From Pedobacter jeongneungensis (GTDB lineage Bacteria > Bacteroidota > Bacteroidia > Sphingobacteriales > Sphingobacteriaceae), in assembly GCF_000633455.1 (NCBI RefSeq), contig NZ_AYMG01000016.1:1-64000 (forward strand): a DNA stretch of 64,000 nt. The letters run 5' to 3'. How positions within the stretch are numbered: the first letter of the stretch is position 1; each line of letters starts with the position of its first letter. The notes below the pieces were generated by a model. The model did not search any database, was not told where the DNA came from, and saw nothing but the letters and a program-made list of their open reading frames with translations. Both the position numbers and the translations under genes were made by a program. Shown here piece by piece: positions 56,225-63,840 of the stretch.

Positions 56225-56815
56225 TTATATCACATAACTTTCTAAGTCCACTTTCAGGCTCTTGATTAAACTCGCCATCGGTTTTGCAGTATTCATAGAC
56301 CTACACATGATCACTGCACCTTCAACAGCAGCTACAGCTTTAAATGCATAAACAGCCGGATCAAGTTTATCAGAAAACTCGCCGTCTTTAATGCCCTGAT
56401 TTAAAATACCAACAAATATTTCCTGCCCACTCCGGATAACACCGGCTATTTTTTCTCTTATGGCCGGAAAATTATCATCAGATTCAACCGCGACATTAAA
56501 TATCGGGCACCCACCCTTCATGTAGGTATTTAAAGGATCCTTGTAAAAATCAAGAAAAGCAAACACTTTAGCCTTTGCGGTTTTTCTTTTGCCTATAGTT
56601 GATAACATTTTTTCGCCATTATTACTCAGCATGAAATCTACAACCTGTAAAGCAAGGTCCTCTTTACCTTCAAAATGACCATACAGGCATCCTTTAGTCA
56701 GTTTAGTGGCAGCAAGCACATCGTCTATATTAGCACCGGATATTCCTTTCTGATTAAAGATAGGAGCTGCTGTTTCCAGGATAAATTGCTTTGTTCTTTC
56801 AGCTTTAGTAAGCAT
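56225..56815 (-). CDS. TetR/AcrR-family repressor
   Basis: A 196-aa TetR regulator from ATG 56815; codons upstream to 56869 are open but unlikely. The HTH is KAERTKQFILETAAPIFNQKGISGANIDDVLAATKLTKGCLYGHFEGKEDL (by parts), then a helical domain with GGCPIFNVAVESDDNFP. Operators lie directly upstream at 56841 and 56863 and before the SDR gene. Predicted repressor of itself and of the SDR/alcohol dehydrogenase genes. Confidence 0.93.
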   Translation of the reverse strand: MLTKAERTKQFILETAAPIFNQKGISGANIDDVLAATKLTKGCLYGHFEGKEDLALQVVDFMLSNNGEKMLSTIGKRKTAKAKVFAFLDFYKDPLNTYMKGGCPIFNVAVESDDNFPAIREKIAGVIRSGQEIFVGILNQGIKDGEFSDKLDPAVYAFKAVAAVEGAVIMCRSMNTAKPMASLIKSLKVDLESYVI

Positions 56816-56840
56816 ATTGATAAATTTTACAACACAAAAA

Positions 56841-56878
56841 TATACTAAAAAGTTTAATAAAATATACATTTTAGTATA
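56841..56878. promoter_or_regulatory. Two TetR operators at own promoter
   Basis: TATACTAAAAAGTTTA at 56841-56856 and TATACATTTTAGTATA at 56863-56878. Their starts are 22 bp apart, two helical turns, so two dimers could bind on one face. Confidence 0.83.
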
Positions 56879-57369
56879 TTATTACCATTATGTCAGGAAG
56901 ATGACAATGATGGTCATTCAAAAGATTAACCCGAATTAAATGCTAAAAATAATTCACCAGGAATATTTTAACTATAATTCGAAGCTGAGCTCATCTTACA
57001 TCTTCATTAAATTGAACCACTAACATCAATACCTTGAACAAGCCTGAAGTAGCTTAAAAAATGGATTTGACAAAAAAAAAACGCACTTTAAAATGTTCAA
57101 AGTGCATTGTACCGATCAGCAGGAATATTTTGAACATATAAGTCCCCTTTTTATTCCTTGTTGAGTAAATAATCGAGGATTTGGAAAGGAAAAAATTTAT
57201 ATAAAGTTCCTGCAATTTATGGCTTCTCAAGATTTCCCACACCTTGAGAAGACTATTTTAGAACAAAAACTTGGCCTATATTAACAAATTTATTATCGGT
57301 TCTCAATGGATAGTTCAGGATAAATTCCTTAAAAAGTCCTTGAACATAATTGGCGATTTATACCAATTC
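56879..57369. other. Gene-free stretch with tRNA-like terminator element
   Basis: Contains a GCACTTT/AAAGTGC hairpin (57083-57089 with 57099-57105) next to ten A residues at 57072-57081, that is, a minus-strand terminator with a T-tract. The element from 57037 to 57113 is imperfectly repeated at 60118-60198. The rest is AT-rich filler. The hairpin may end the CMD/ABM gene transcript. Confidence 0.55.
57037..57113. repeat. Imperfect ~80-bp direct repeat, copy 1
   Basis: Begins ACAAGCCTGAAGTAGC, then an A run, a hairpin with inner TTCAAA, and GTACC at the end. Copy 2 (60118-60198) begins ACAAGGCTGAAATAGC and has the same order of parts. The minus strand reads like a decayed tRNA T-arm plus terminator, so a tRNA remnant is possible. 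Confidence 0.5.
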
Positions 57370-58422
57370 CTAATTCAATTTCTTGAATATTTCGAGCATG
57401 GCATCTCTGTCCAAGCTCTCCATATCCACCAATTTCAACAATTTAACCATTTTTAGCGTAGTCGTCTTATAGTGCAGGAAATGAGGAGTTTTAAGGTGCG
57501 ACTGGTAGCCAGCTTTATCGGCATACATTTCGATGATGCGGATCTGGGTAGGGTTTTCCTTTTGGTACATTGGGAAAATGGCAATGACGCCTGCTTCCAG
57601 TTTTACCGATGCTGTGGCCTCCTGTTTTAGGATAGCATTATACTCCTCGAGGTATTCCGGCAAAATTTCGATCTCAGAAATGCGTACCATCATCTCTGGT
57701 TTAACTAGGGGAACCAACTGTTTTCCAATTAGTTGTCTAACCGTGTTTGCCTGGGTAATGCTTACTTGTATTTCAACCAGATTTGCAAGCTGTTCCAGTT
57801 GGGCCACTGTAATGCCTGTATTTTTCCCCATGTTGATATGGGACTGCAATTGACCATCAACACCCGGTATCGAGGCCAAAGCAGCAATGGTGACCAGCTC
57901 TCTTTGCTGATAGCTCAGCACATCACTCACAAAAATATCGGCAAACAAATGTTCCTTTAAAAAAGCATCTATCCGGGGCGCAAACTCTCCAAAACCCGGT
58001 GCGGGTTTTAATTGTGCCGTTCGGGTAAGTTCTTCCAGCATCTTTCTCCCTTGTTCATATTTATCAGAAGGAGTATTTATAACGATGATTTTTTTGCCGT
58101 CAACATCCTTTATGCCTTTAGCTTTTCTTTCCTCAACAACAGTCTTAAATGTATTAATTGCATTTAAACTTCGTGGAAAACCGCAATAAGCATACAGTTG
58201 TACCAACTCCTCTTTTATTTCATTAATAGTCAACCCGTTATCCAATCCCTTATTTAATTGGATTTTAAGCGGTTCAAGTTTTCCTACAGCCGTTAATGCA
58301 GAAATCTTTATCAGGCTTTGCTGTTGAATATCTAAACTATCTTTACTCTGTGCATTCATAATTGTTGTAGTTAAAAAAACGACAAATAGCGTCATCATCC
58401 ATTTCCACTTCTTTGTTACCAT
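57370..58422 (-). CDS. Secreted two-domain CMD + ABM fusion protein
   Basis: A 350-aa protein. A signal peptide (to about residue 24) is followed by a first carboxymuconolactone-decarboxylase-like domain (about 28-110, EIKEELVQLYAYCGFPRSLNAI), a second one (about 125-240, YQQRELVTIAALASIPGVDGQLQSHINMG) and a C-terminal ABM-like domain (about 245-345) with MMVRISEIEILPEYLEEYNAILK. The order CMD-CMD-ABM in one exported protein is unusual in my experience. Its ATG overlaps the stop of the cupin gene upstream (TAATG at 58422). Confidence 0.87.
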   Translation of the reverse strand: MVTKKWKWMMTLFVVFLTTTIMNAQSKDSLDIQQQSLIKISALTAVGKLEPLKIQLNKGLDNGLTINEIKEELVQLYAYCGFPRSLNAINTFKTVVEERKAKGIKDVDGKKIIVINTPSDKYEQGRKMLEELTRTAQLKPAPGFGEFAPRIDAFLKEHLFADIFVSDVLSYQQRELVTIAALASIPGVDGQLQSHINMGKNTGITVAQLEQLANLVEIQVSITQANTVRQLIGKQLVPLVKPEMMVRISEIEILPEYLEEYNAILKQEATASVKLEAGVIAIFPMYQKENPTQIRIIEMYADKAGYQSHLKTPHFLHYKTTTLKMVKLLKLVDMESLDRDAMLEIFKKLN

Positions 58423-58933
58423 TATTTTTTAATTTGATCATTAGCTTCATTGAAAATTTCATCTGTTACAGGTTCAAGCCAAACGTTTTCATTGATTGTG
58501 GGATTACAAGTTATGCCTAAATGTGAAAACCAGCTTTTTGCCGTTGCTCCATGCCAATGCTCCACATTAGCTGCAATTTCTACAACATCACCGACTTCAG
58601 GTGTCGCGAAGGTTTCCCTCTCTCCTGGTAAAGTCCTTCACCCCCTACTACAATTAAAATCTGTCCACCAGTGTGCTTGTGCCAATTATTTCTACAGCCA
58701 GGTTCAAAGGTTATATTAGCAAGGGGAACGTTCAAATCCTTGTTAGTTGTAAGTGTTGCCAGATAAGATCTGCCTGTAAAATATTGCGCAAATCCCGCAT
58801 TTTCTTCCCCAGGAGGGAAATCGCTGATTTTTGGAATTTCTATATTCATTTTTTCTGTTTTTTTATTGTTACATGATAGCATTGCCAGTAAATAGCAAAC
58901 AATGATTAATATTTTTTGAAGGTTCTTATTCAT
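58422..58933 (-). pseudogene. Secreted cupin-like lipoprotein with frameshift
   Basis: From ATG 58933 the protein has a lipobox (LAMLSC) and a cupin core: YLATLTTNKDLNVPLANITFEPGCRNNWHKHTGGQILIVVGGEGLYQE. After GLYQER the frame is lost near 58613-58625, in a CT/GA-repeat. In the shifted frame it goes on as VGDVVEIAANVEHWHGATAKSWFSHL and ends in a TAA at 58422-58424 that overlaps the CMD/ABM ATG, so the shifted frame is the true end. The 512-base span fits a +2 slip in GAGAGAG or loss of one base. Confidence 0.88.
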
Positions 58934-59107
58934 TTTAATTTAATTGACAGTTTCCAACGCTTCGGTTCCTCAACGTTTATATAACTACAAAAGTCAATAG
59001 TACAAATGTCGCCAGTATGCTTAGCTTCGGCGTTATACATACTACGGTATTATTTACCACTTTTACTGATATCGCATTGGCATTAGTGCTCAATAGTTTA
59101 GGTTTAT

Positions 59108-59115
59108 TAAGTTTG
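59108..59115 (+). promoter_or_regulatory. -7 element of AraC gene at 59120
   Basis: TAAGTTTG matches TAnnTTTG and lies 12 bases before the ATG, the same spacing as at 21521 and 24390. The transcript would be nearly leaderless. Confidence 0.5.
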
Positions 59116-59119
59116 TACT

Positions 59120-60016
59120 ATGAAAGACGTAGAAAGGATTGATACGGTAAGGCAATACAACGAATCTATGGGTGTGAATACGCTGCATCCATTGGTAAGC
59201 GTGGTTGATTTTGATGAGATCCCAACTTATCATCAATTTCAAAGATATATGGGCATCTATGCTGTATTCCTGAAATACATCAAATGTGGGGATATGCGAT
59301 ACGGCTGTCAACCGTATGATTATGAAGATGGCACCCTTGTGTTTATTGCACCCGGCCAGGTGTACGGGATAGACAGTAAAGGGGAAATCATCAAACCATC
59401 AGGTAAAGCGCTGGTATTCCATCCCGATCTCATTGTCGGTACCCATCTTGGCAACCACATTAAGGATTATTCATTTTTCTCCTACGATGTTAATGAAGCG
59501 CTCCACCTTTCAAAAAAAGAAAGAGAAACGATTAATGATTGCTTTGCAAAGATCGCATCTGAAATCGACTCCAATATCGACAAACACAGCAAGACACTAA
59601 TTGTATCAAATATTGAGCTTTTTCTTAACTATTGTATGCGTTTCTACGACCGTCAGTTTATCACTCGCACCAATGTTAATAACGATGTGCTTGTACGGTT
59701 CGAAAACCTATTAAACGGCTACTTCAAATCTGACCTGCCTCACAGTTTGGGCTTGCCAAATGTTGCCTGGTGCGCCGATCAACTGCATTTGTCGCCAAAT
59801 TACTTTGGAGACCTGATTAAGAAGGAAACTGGGAATACTGCATTGAACTACATCCAATCAAGGATCATCGAAGAAGCAAAAAACAAGATATTTGATCCTA
59901 GAAAATCTATAAATACTATCTCCTCCGATCTCGGCTTCAAATACCAACAACACTTTACCCGCCTTTTCAAACAAAGGACAGGAATGACACCCCTTGAGTA
60001 TAGGAACTTGAATTAA
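59120..60016 (+). CDS. AraC-family regulator, RHPLxSL subgroup (paralogue 4)
   Basis: A 298-aa AraC regulator of the subgroup seen at 20231, 38467 and 41452: DTVRQYNESMGVNTLHPLVSVVDF, RYGCQPYDYEDGTLVFIAPGQ, and HTH with LSPNYFGDLIKKETGNTALNYIQSR and SDLGFKYQQHFTRLFKQRTGMTP. It is divergent from the cupin/CMD genes (187 bases), so it is their likely regulator. It is the most diverged of the four. Confidence 0.93.
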   Translation: MKDVERIDTVRQYNESMGVNTLHPLVSVVDFDEIPTYHQFQRYMGIYAVFLKYIKCGDMRYGCQPYDYEDGTLVFIAPGQVYGIDSKGEIIKPSGKALVFHPDLIVGTHLGNHIKDYSFFSYDVNEALHLSKKERETINDCFAKIASEIDSNIDKHSKTLIVSNIELFLNYCMRFYDRQFITRTNVNNDVLVRFENLLNGYFKSDLPHSLGLPNVAWCADQLHLSPNYFGDLIKKETGNTALNYIQSRIIEEAKNKIFDPRKSINTISSDLGFKYQQHFTRLFKQRTGMTPLEYRNLN

Positions 60017-60505
60017 ATACGTGAGGAACCACGAGTTTCACAGCTCCGTTCTATTTACATTAATCTTCTCACATAGCAAAATGCAAGGAAAGGGAACGTT
60101 GTAATTCTTTATAAAGTTAAACAAGGCTGAAATAGCAAAAAATAAAGATTTTCGCATAAAAAAACCGGACTTCGAAGAATTCAAAATCCGGCTGTACCCC
60201 GAAGAAAGATTACTTTACACAGCTAGACGAGCTCTGCACCGTTTTAGAACCAATTATTCAAGATTTAAGGAGTAAAGGATTTATAGAATAGTTGATAAAT
60301 TTGCCTTGCGGGAGCACCGCAAGGCAACAAAAAAAGAACTATACTTTTTGGCAGGATAGTGACATTTTTTGTATGACCGCATTCCTTTGAGATCTGAAAA
60401 GACTTGATGAAGAAGATCGGTCGCAGGACAAATCGGCGCTCAGATTCAGGCTAGACAGATAAAGGATGCGATACCTGTAGATTATGTTTGAATATTTTTC
60501 TGCTC
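60017..60505. other. Gene-free stretch with second repeat copy and strong hairpin
   Basis: Holds the second copy of the ~80-bp repeat (60118-60198), an open fragment at 60160-60291 that ends DLRSKGFIE without a recognised start, and a perfect 11-bp hairpin TTGCCTTGCGG/CCGCAAGGCAA (60301-60311 with 60317-60327). The hairpin has no T-tract on either strand, so its role is unclear. Confidence 0.5.
60118..60198. repeat. Imperfect ~80-bp direct repeat, copy 2
   Basis: Related to 57037-57113, with a CCGGACTT...AAAATCCGG hairpin next to seven A residues. Together the copies bracket the CMD/cupin/AraC locus. Confidence 0.5.
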
Positions 60506-60754
60506 TTATATCAGAGTTTTGTTCCGGATGGCCCCTTTGATGTTCCCAGTGTCTATGGGCATTGCCTTTTGGGTGATGAGGCCCAAGCCCTGTTTTTGAT
60601 GGGCAATGGCGCCTTCCCGAATGATTGCCACCTGTGCCCGCCAGTGGCCTGGAAATAATTTTCTAGCAATTTCTGAAGGGCAGGTGCTTTTTTCCGGTCC
60701 GCGAAGTGCAGCTTCCTTGAGTATGGCGGCTTTGATGTTTGGCTGTAGATCCAT
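60506..60754 (-). CDS. DUF3253 protein
   Basis: An 82-aa protein with NIKAAILKEAALRGPEKSTCPSEIARKL and VAIIREGAIAHQKQGLGLITQK, then a final KGAIRNKT segment. This is the DUF3253 pattern (small winged-helix-like domain). Function unknown. Confidence 0.85.
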   Translation of the reverse strand: MDLQPNIKAAILKEAALRGPEKSTCPSEIARKLFPGHWRAQVAIIREGAIAHQKQGLGLITQKAMPIDTGNIKGAIRNKTLI

Positions 60755-60871
60755 TTACTGACAACAAAATTCCCACTGGATTGATTTAACGAACGGTGAA
60801 TGCTCATATGCTTTGGGATTCTATTTTTCTGAGCTCGGCATCATTTTCGCTGTGATTACTAAAAAAAGATA

Positions 60872-61273
60872 ATGAGCTGGACCTGCCCGAATTGTGACCG
60901 TGAACTGCCTTGGAATAACTACCGCCACCATTGCCAGCGGGTAGATTTGGACAGTTTGTTTTTGGGGCGTTCTGCTGAACTGGTGTTGGCGTTCGATAAA
61001 ATTCTGGCCGAGGTGTCCGGCTGGCCGGATGTACTGATCGGGGTAACGCCAAACTGTATTGTATTTACCAAAAAGGTTGGTTTTTTGATTATCCGGCCAA
61101 TGAAAAAGGAACTGGACATCAAATTCTATTCAGCGGTAGTACATGCAGAAAAACCTGTTATTAAAAGTATTCCTTCAGGCAAAAAATTTGAGAACCATAT
61201 CCGGATCTCCAGTGCGGAAGAGGTCCGCCCGGGGCTGTTTGTTTATCTTCGGGAGTCCTACGAACTTCAATAG
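60872..61273 (+). CDS. DUF5655 protein with zinc-ribbon start
   Basis: A 133-aa protein. Residues 4-22 have a zinc-ribbon-like set (WTCPNCDRELPWNNYRHHC), followed by SLFLGRSAELVLAFDKILAEVSGWPDVLIGVTPNCIVF and a body typical of DUF5655 with IRISSAEEVRPGLFVYLRESY. Function unknown. Divergent from the DUF3253 gene. Confidence 0.85.
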   Translation: MSWTCPNCDRELPWNNYRHHCQRVDLDSLFLGRSAELVLAFDKILAEVSGWPDVLIGVTPNCIVFTKKVGFLIIRPMKKELDIKFYSAVVHAEKPVIKSIPSGKKFENHIRISSAEEVRPGLFVYLRESYELQ

Positions 61274-61653
61274 GCCTAGTTTATCATTTAGCCTTCCTGA
61301 TGAGTTCAATACGAGCTGATTTGACATGGCCCGGTCCTATGCGTTTCGAAGCTGATAGCGGGCAGACTGAAGACGGGATTTGGGCTGCCGGGCGCTTTGT
61401 TTTGTTATTCTTCTATTAATTTTAAACTTAAGTTACTGGATTGGCCTTGAGTTCCATTAATGCTAAGTTGTTAATCGTTTCCTGCTACCAACACATTATG
61501 ATGTGAATTATAATAGAGAACTAGCTTCTTTATCTGGCATGCGAGGGTTTTTCATATGATGATGTGAGATTCGTCAGCAAATGTATTTTTGGATCAAATG
61601 ATAATTCACTTATGGATTCAGGTGAACTTTGGCATCATTAATAAAAAAAACCT
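61274..61653. other. Gene-free stretch
   Basis: About 380 bases with no open frame, dyad or promoter that I can support. Confidence 0.5.
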
Positions 61654-61995
61654 ATGAAATTTTTGCCATTGCTAATGGTTGTTGTGCTGATCTGTTGTCT
61701 TTTTTTTGGTGTGAATGCCCAGGAGCGTAAAGGTCTTCCGCCTAGCTTTGCAACGGTAACCAAGCCTGAAATGCTTTATCTGACAATCATTCATAACCGG
61801 CATTACCGGATGAGGCCGGTCCAGGCGGACAGTCTGGTAAAGTTGGGACAGGTAAAGGATTTGAAAGTGATGACTGTTTCTGAAGGGGCGGCAATCTATG
61901 GCTACCGGGCGGCATACGGGGTGGTACTGGTGGAACTCAATCCCCTTGGTCGCAAAGCGTACCGGCGTTTAAAAGCAGCATTGGAAAAGTTTTGA
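61654..61995 (+). CDS. Secreted small protein with TonB-plug-like motif
   Basis: A 113-aa protein with signal peptide (MKFLPLLMVVVLICCLFFGV, cut near NAQE). The middle, DLKVMTVSEGAAIYGYRAAYGVVLVEL (by parts), resembles the plug motif seen in TonB receptors (VLKDASAxAIYGSRGANGVVLI). It could be a free plug/STN-like domain. Function unknown. Confidence 0.7.
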   Translation: MKFLPLLMVVVLICCLFFGVNAQERKGLPPSFATVTKPEMLYLTIIHNRHYRMRPVQADSLVKLGQVKDLKVMTVSEGAAIYGYRAAYGVVLVELNPLGRKAYRRLKAALEKF

Positions 61996-62153
61996 TGGAA
62001 CTCAATTCACCGGTTTCCGGTGCTTGGAATAATGGCTTTGCAGATGAGTCAGTCAGCTTAATTAGAGGTAACATTTATATACCTTTTGATTGTTTTTACG
62101 TAAAAGGACAGGAATAAATAATAGTTTAGGCGTTCATTTAAATCATCACGCTC

Positions 62154-63536
62154 ATGCCCTTTCCCCTACGTTTTATACTGAACTCCTTAGTTTTGTTTTC
62201 TTCTGTTCTTGCTTTTGCTCAAGTTACGCCAGCTAAAATCAGCGGCAAAATCACCATCAATATGGGCCAGGGGCTTGTAATGGCAGACCTTGAACTTTCG
62301 AACCTGCCTAAACTGGATACAGGCTTCAGGATTTTGCTCAACAGGGGAATGAACATGAAATTCTTTAGGGACAGTACTGGCGTGCTTCGCTATAATGATA
62401 GCCCGGGTGATGATGTACTCAAGTACCGCATCCATAACGGCAAAAATTATATCCCCCTGCCTGAGAAGCTTAAGATTAACTACTCCGGCGCTTTTCCGGT
62501 CTATCAGGATACCCTCAGCTTTTTTGATTATAAGGGGGTGATTGCCTTCAACGGCAAAACCCTGAGGGCTTCTGAGCAGAGCAAATGGTATCCGGTCATC
62601 TATGATGTGAAGGCAGACCGGGAAATCACCTCACTGGCTTATGACATCACCATTGACTGCCAGGATTGCAAGACGATATATTTGAATGGGTCTACGCCAC
62701 AGGCGGGTCCACTGGCCAGATTTAATAGCGAAAGACCATTTGAACTCTTGCTTTTTACCGGGGATTACCAGCAGCAGGCTTTCGCCGGGAGTGATTTTTT
62801 AAATGCGGAGATCCCAGCGGAGGTGGCCGGGCAATTTGACAGCCAGATTTTGGGCATTAAAGATTTTTATGCAGGCAAGCTCGGTATTCCTTACTCACAG
62901 AAAATCACCTTTATTCAGCATAAGGCGATTGAGCCCTTTGGTCCCAACCGTTCCTGGGGATTTGTGACTTTTCCGAGCATTGCAGTGGCTGGCGGACAGT
63001 TCAAAGGGGAAATCGTCAAGGAGACCGGTAAATTCAACCACATCTTAAAGTATTCCTTTTACGCCCATGAACTGGGGCATTATTACTTCGGGCACCTGCT
63101 CTCCCCTAATTCTACGATGTGGCTTTTTCTATTGGAATCCCCTGCGGAATATTTGTCGGTTAAAGCCGCGGCCGCTGAGTACGGAAAAGATTCAACAATC
63201 GCTTACATTAAAAACAAGCAGAAACTGCTTAAGGATAAAAAAATAGTTCCTTTATCCAAAATTACCAGGGCTGAACAGATTGACGATGCATACCGCTACA
63301 GTTATGGCCCGCTGATCCTGCTTGCCTTTGAGCAGCGCTTCGGGGAGAAACGAACCTACAAATTCCTGACTACCATGATCAGACATGCTGGTGAGCGGAC
63401 CGATTATGCCTTTTTGGGCAAGATGGCCAGGGAATCGGGCCTCTCTGAAAAAGAATGGACAAGTTTTGAACTGGAGGTACTCGGACTGGAGGATGCTGAG
63501 GTACTTCCTGCAAAACTGCTCGGAGATAAATCATAA
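62154..63536 (+). CDS. Secreted M1-like zinc metallopeptidase
   Basis: A 460-aa protein with a signal peptide (to about 21) and an N-terminal beta domain (about 25-190). The catalytic part contains HELGH at 305-309 and Glu328 exactly 18 residues after it (HEXXH-x18-E), the gluzincin M1 metal set. After the Glu come SPAEYLSVKAA and a helical C-terminal domain. The usual GAMEN motif is not seen. Probably a periplasmic or outer-membrane peptidase; no partner is visible. Confidence 0.85.
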   Translation: MPFPLRFILNSLVLFSSVLAFAQVTPAKISGKITINMGQGLVMADLELSNLPKLDTGFRILLNRGMNMKFFRDSTGVLRYNDSPGDDVLKYRIHNGKNYIPLPEKLKINYSGAFPVYQDTLSFFDYKGVIAFNGKTLRASEQSKWYPVIYDVKADREITSLAYDITIDCQDCKTIYLNGSTPQAGPLARFNSERPFELLLFTGDYQQQAFAGSDFLNAEIPAEVAGQFDSQILGIKDFYAGKLGIPYSQKITFIQHKAIEPFGPNRSWGFVTFPSIAVAGGQFKGEIVKETGKFNHILKYSFYAHELGHYYFGHLLSPNSTMWLFLLESPAEYLSVKAAAAEYGKDSTIAYIKNKQKLLKDKKIVPLSKITRAEQIDDAYRYSYGPLILLAFEQRFGEKRTYKFLTTMIRHAGERTDYAFLGKMARESGLSEKEWTSFELEVLGLEDAEVLPAKLLGDKS

Positions 63537-63840
63537 TGCCTGAGGTGTTTAGTTTTCACTGATCTTTCCGCGTTTCTTTTACTCTTCTGCCCGATTATTC
63601 TTTCAGGTGTTTTTGATCGAGCCCCCGAAGTTTGCGGTCAATGCTTTTCCCACGACAATTAAACAGGAATATGAGCGAAAATCCTTACTGAGCTGAAAGC
63701 TGTTATGGGAGGTTGCTGATTTGGCCGCATATTGATTGGACATGCCAGCAGCCAGGCAATACATTTATGGCCAATCATAGAAACGCATATGGAAAAATCA
63801 AATTAGCAAAACTATTTTTCAGCTATTTCATTTTATCTCT
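63537..63840. other. Gene-free stretch
   Basis: About 300 bases without a supported gene, between the peptidase and the epoxide-hydrolase fragment. No dyad stands out. Confidence 0.5.

Noticed and set aside
56816..56869. N-terminal extension of the second TetR gene
   Set aside because: It would run through both operator dyads; the ATG at 56815 gives the usual TetR start.
59017..59142. 42-codon frame (MLSFGVIHTT...YYERRRKD) with a hydrophobic stretch before the AraC gene
   Set aside because: It overlaps the AraC start and its -7 element. It could be a transporter C-terminal relic, but evidence is too weak for a gene call.
60160..60291. Open fragment ending DLRSKGFIE
   Set aside because: No start codon, begins within a hairpin repeat, and no recognised family; possibly a relic but not supportable.
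60301..60327. Perfect 11-bp hairpin as terminator
   Set aside because: No T-tract on either strand; reported only as a hairpin in the intergenic entry.
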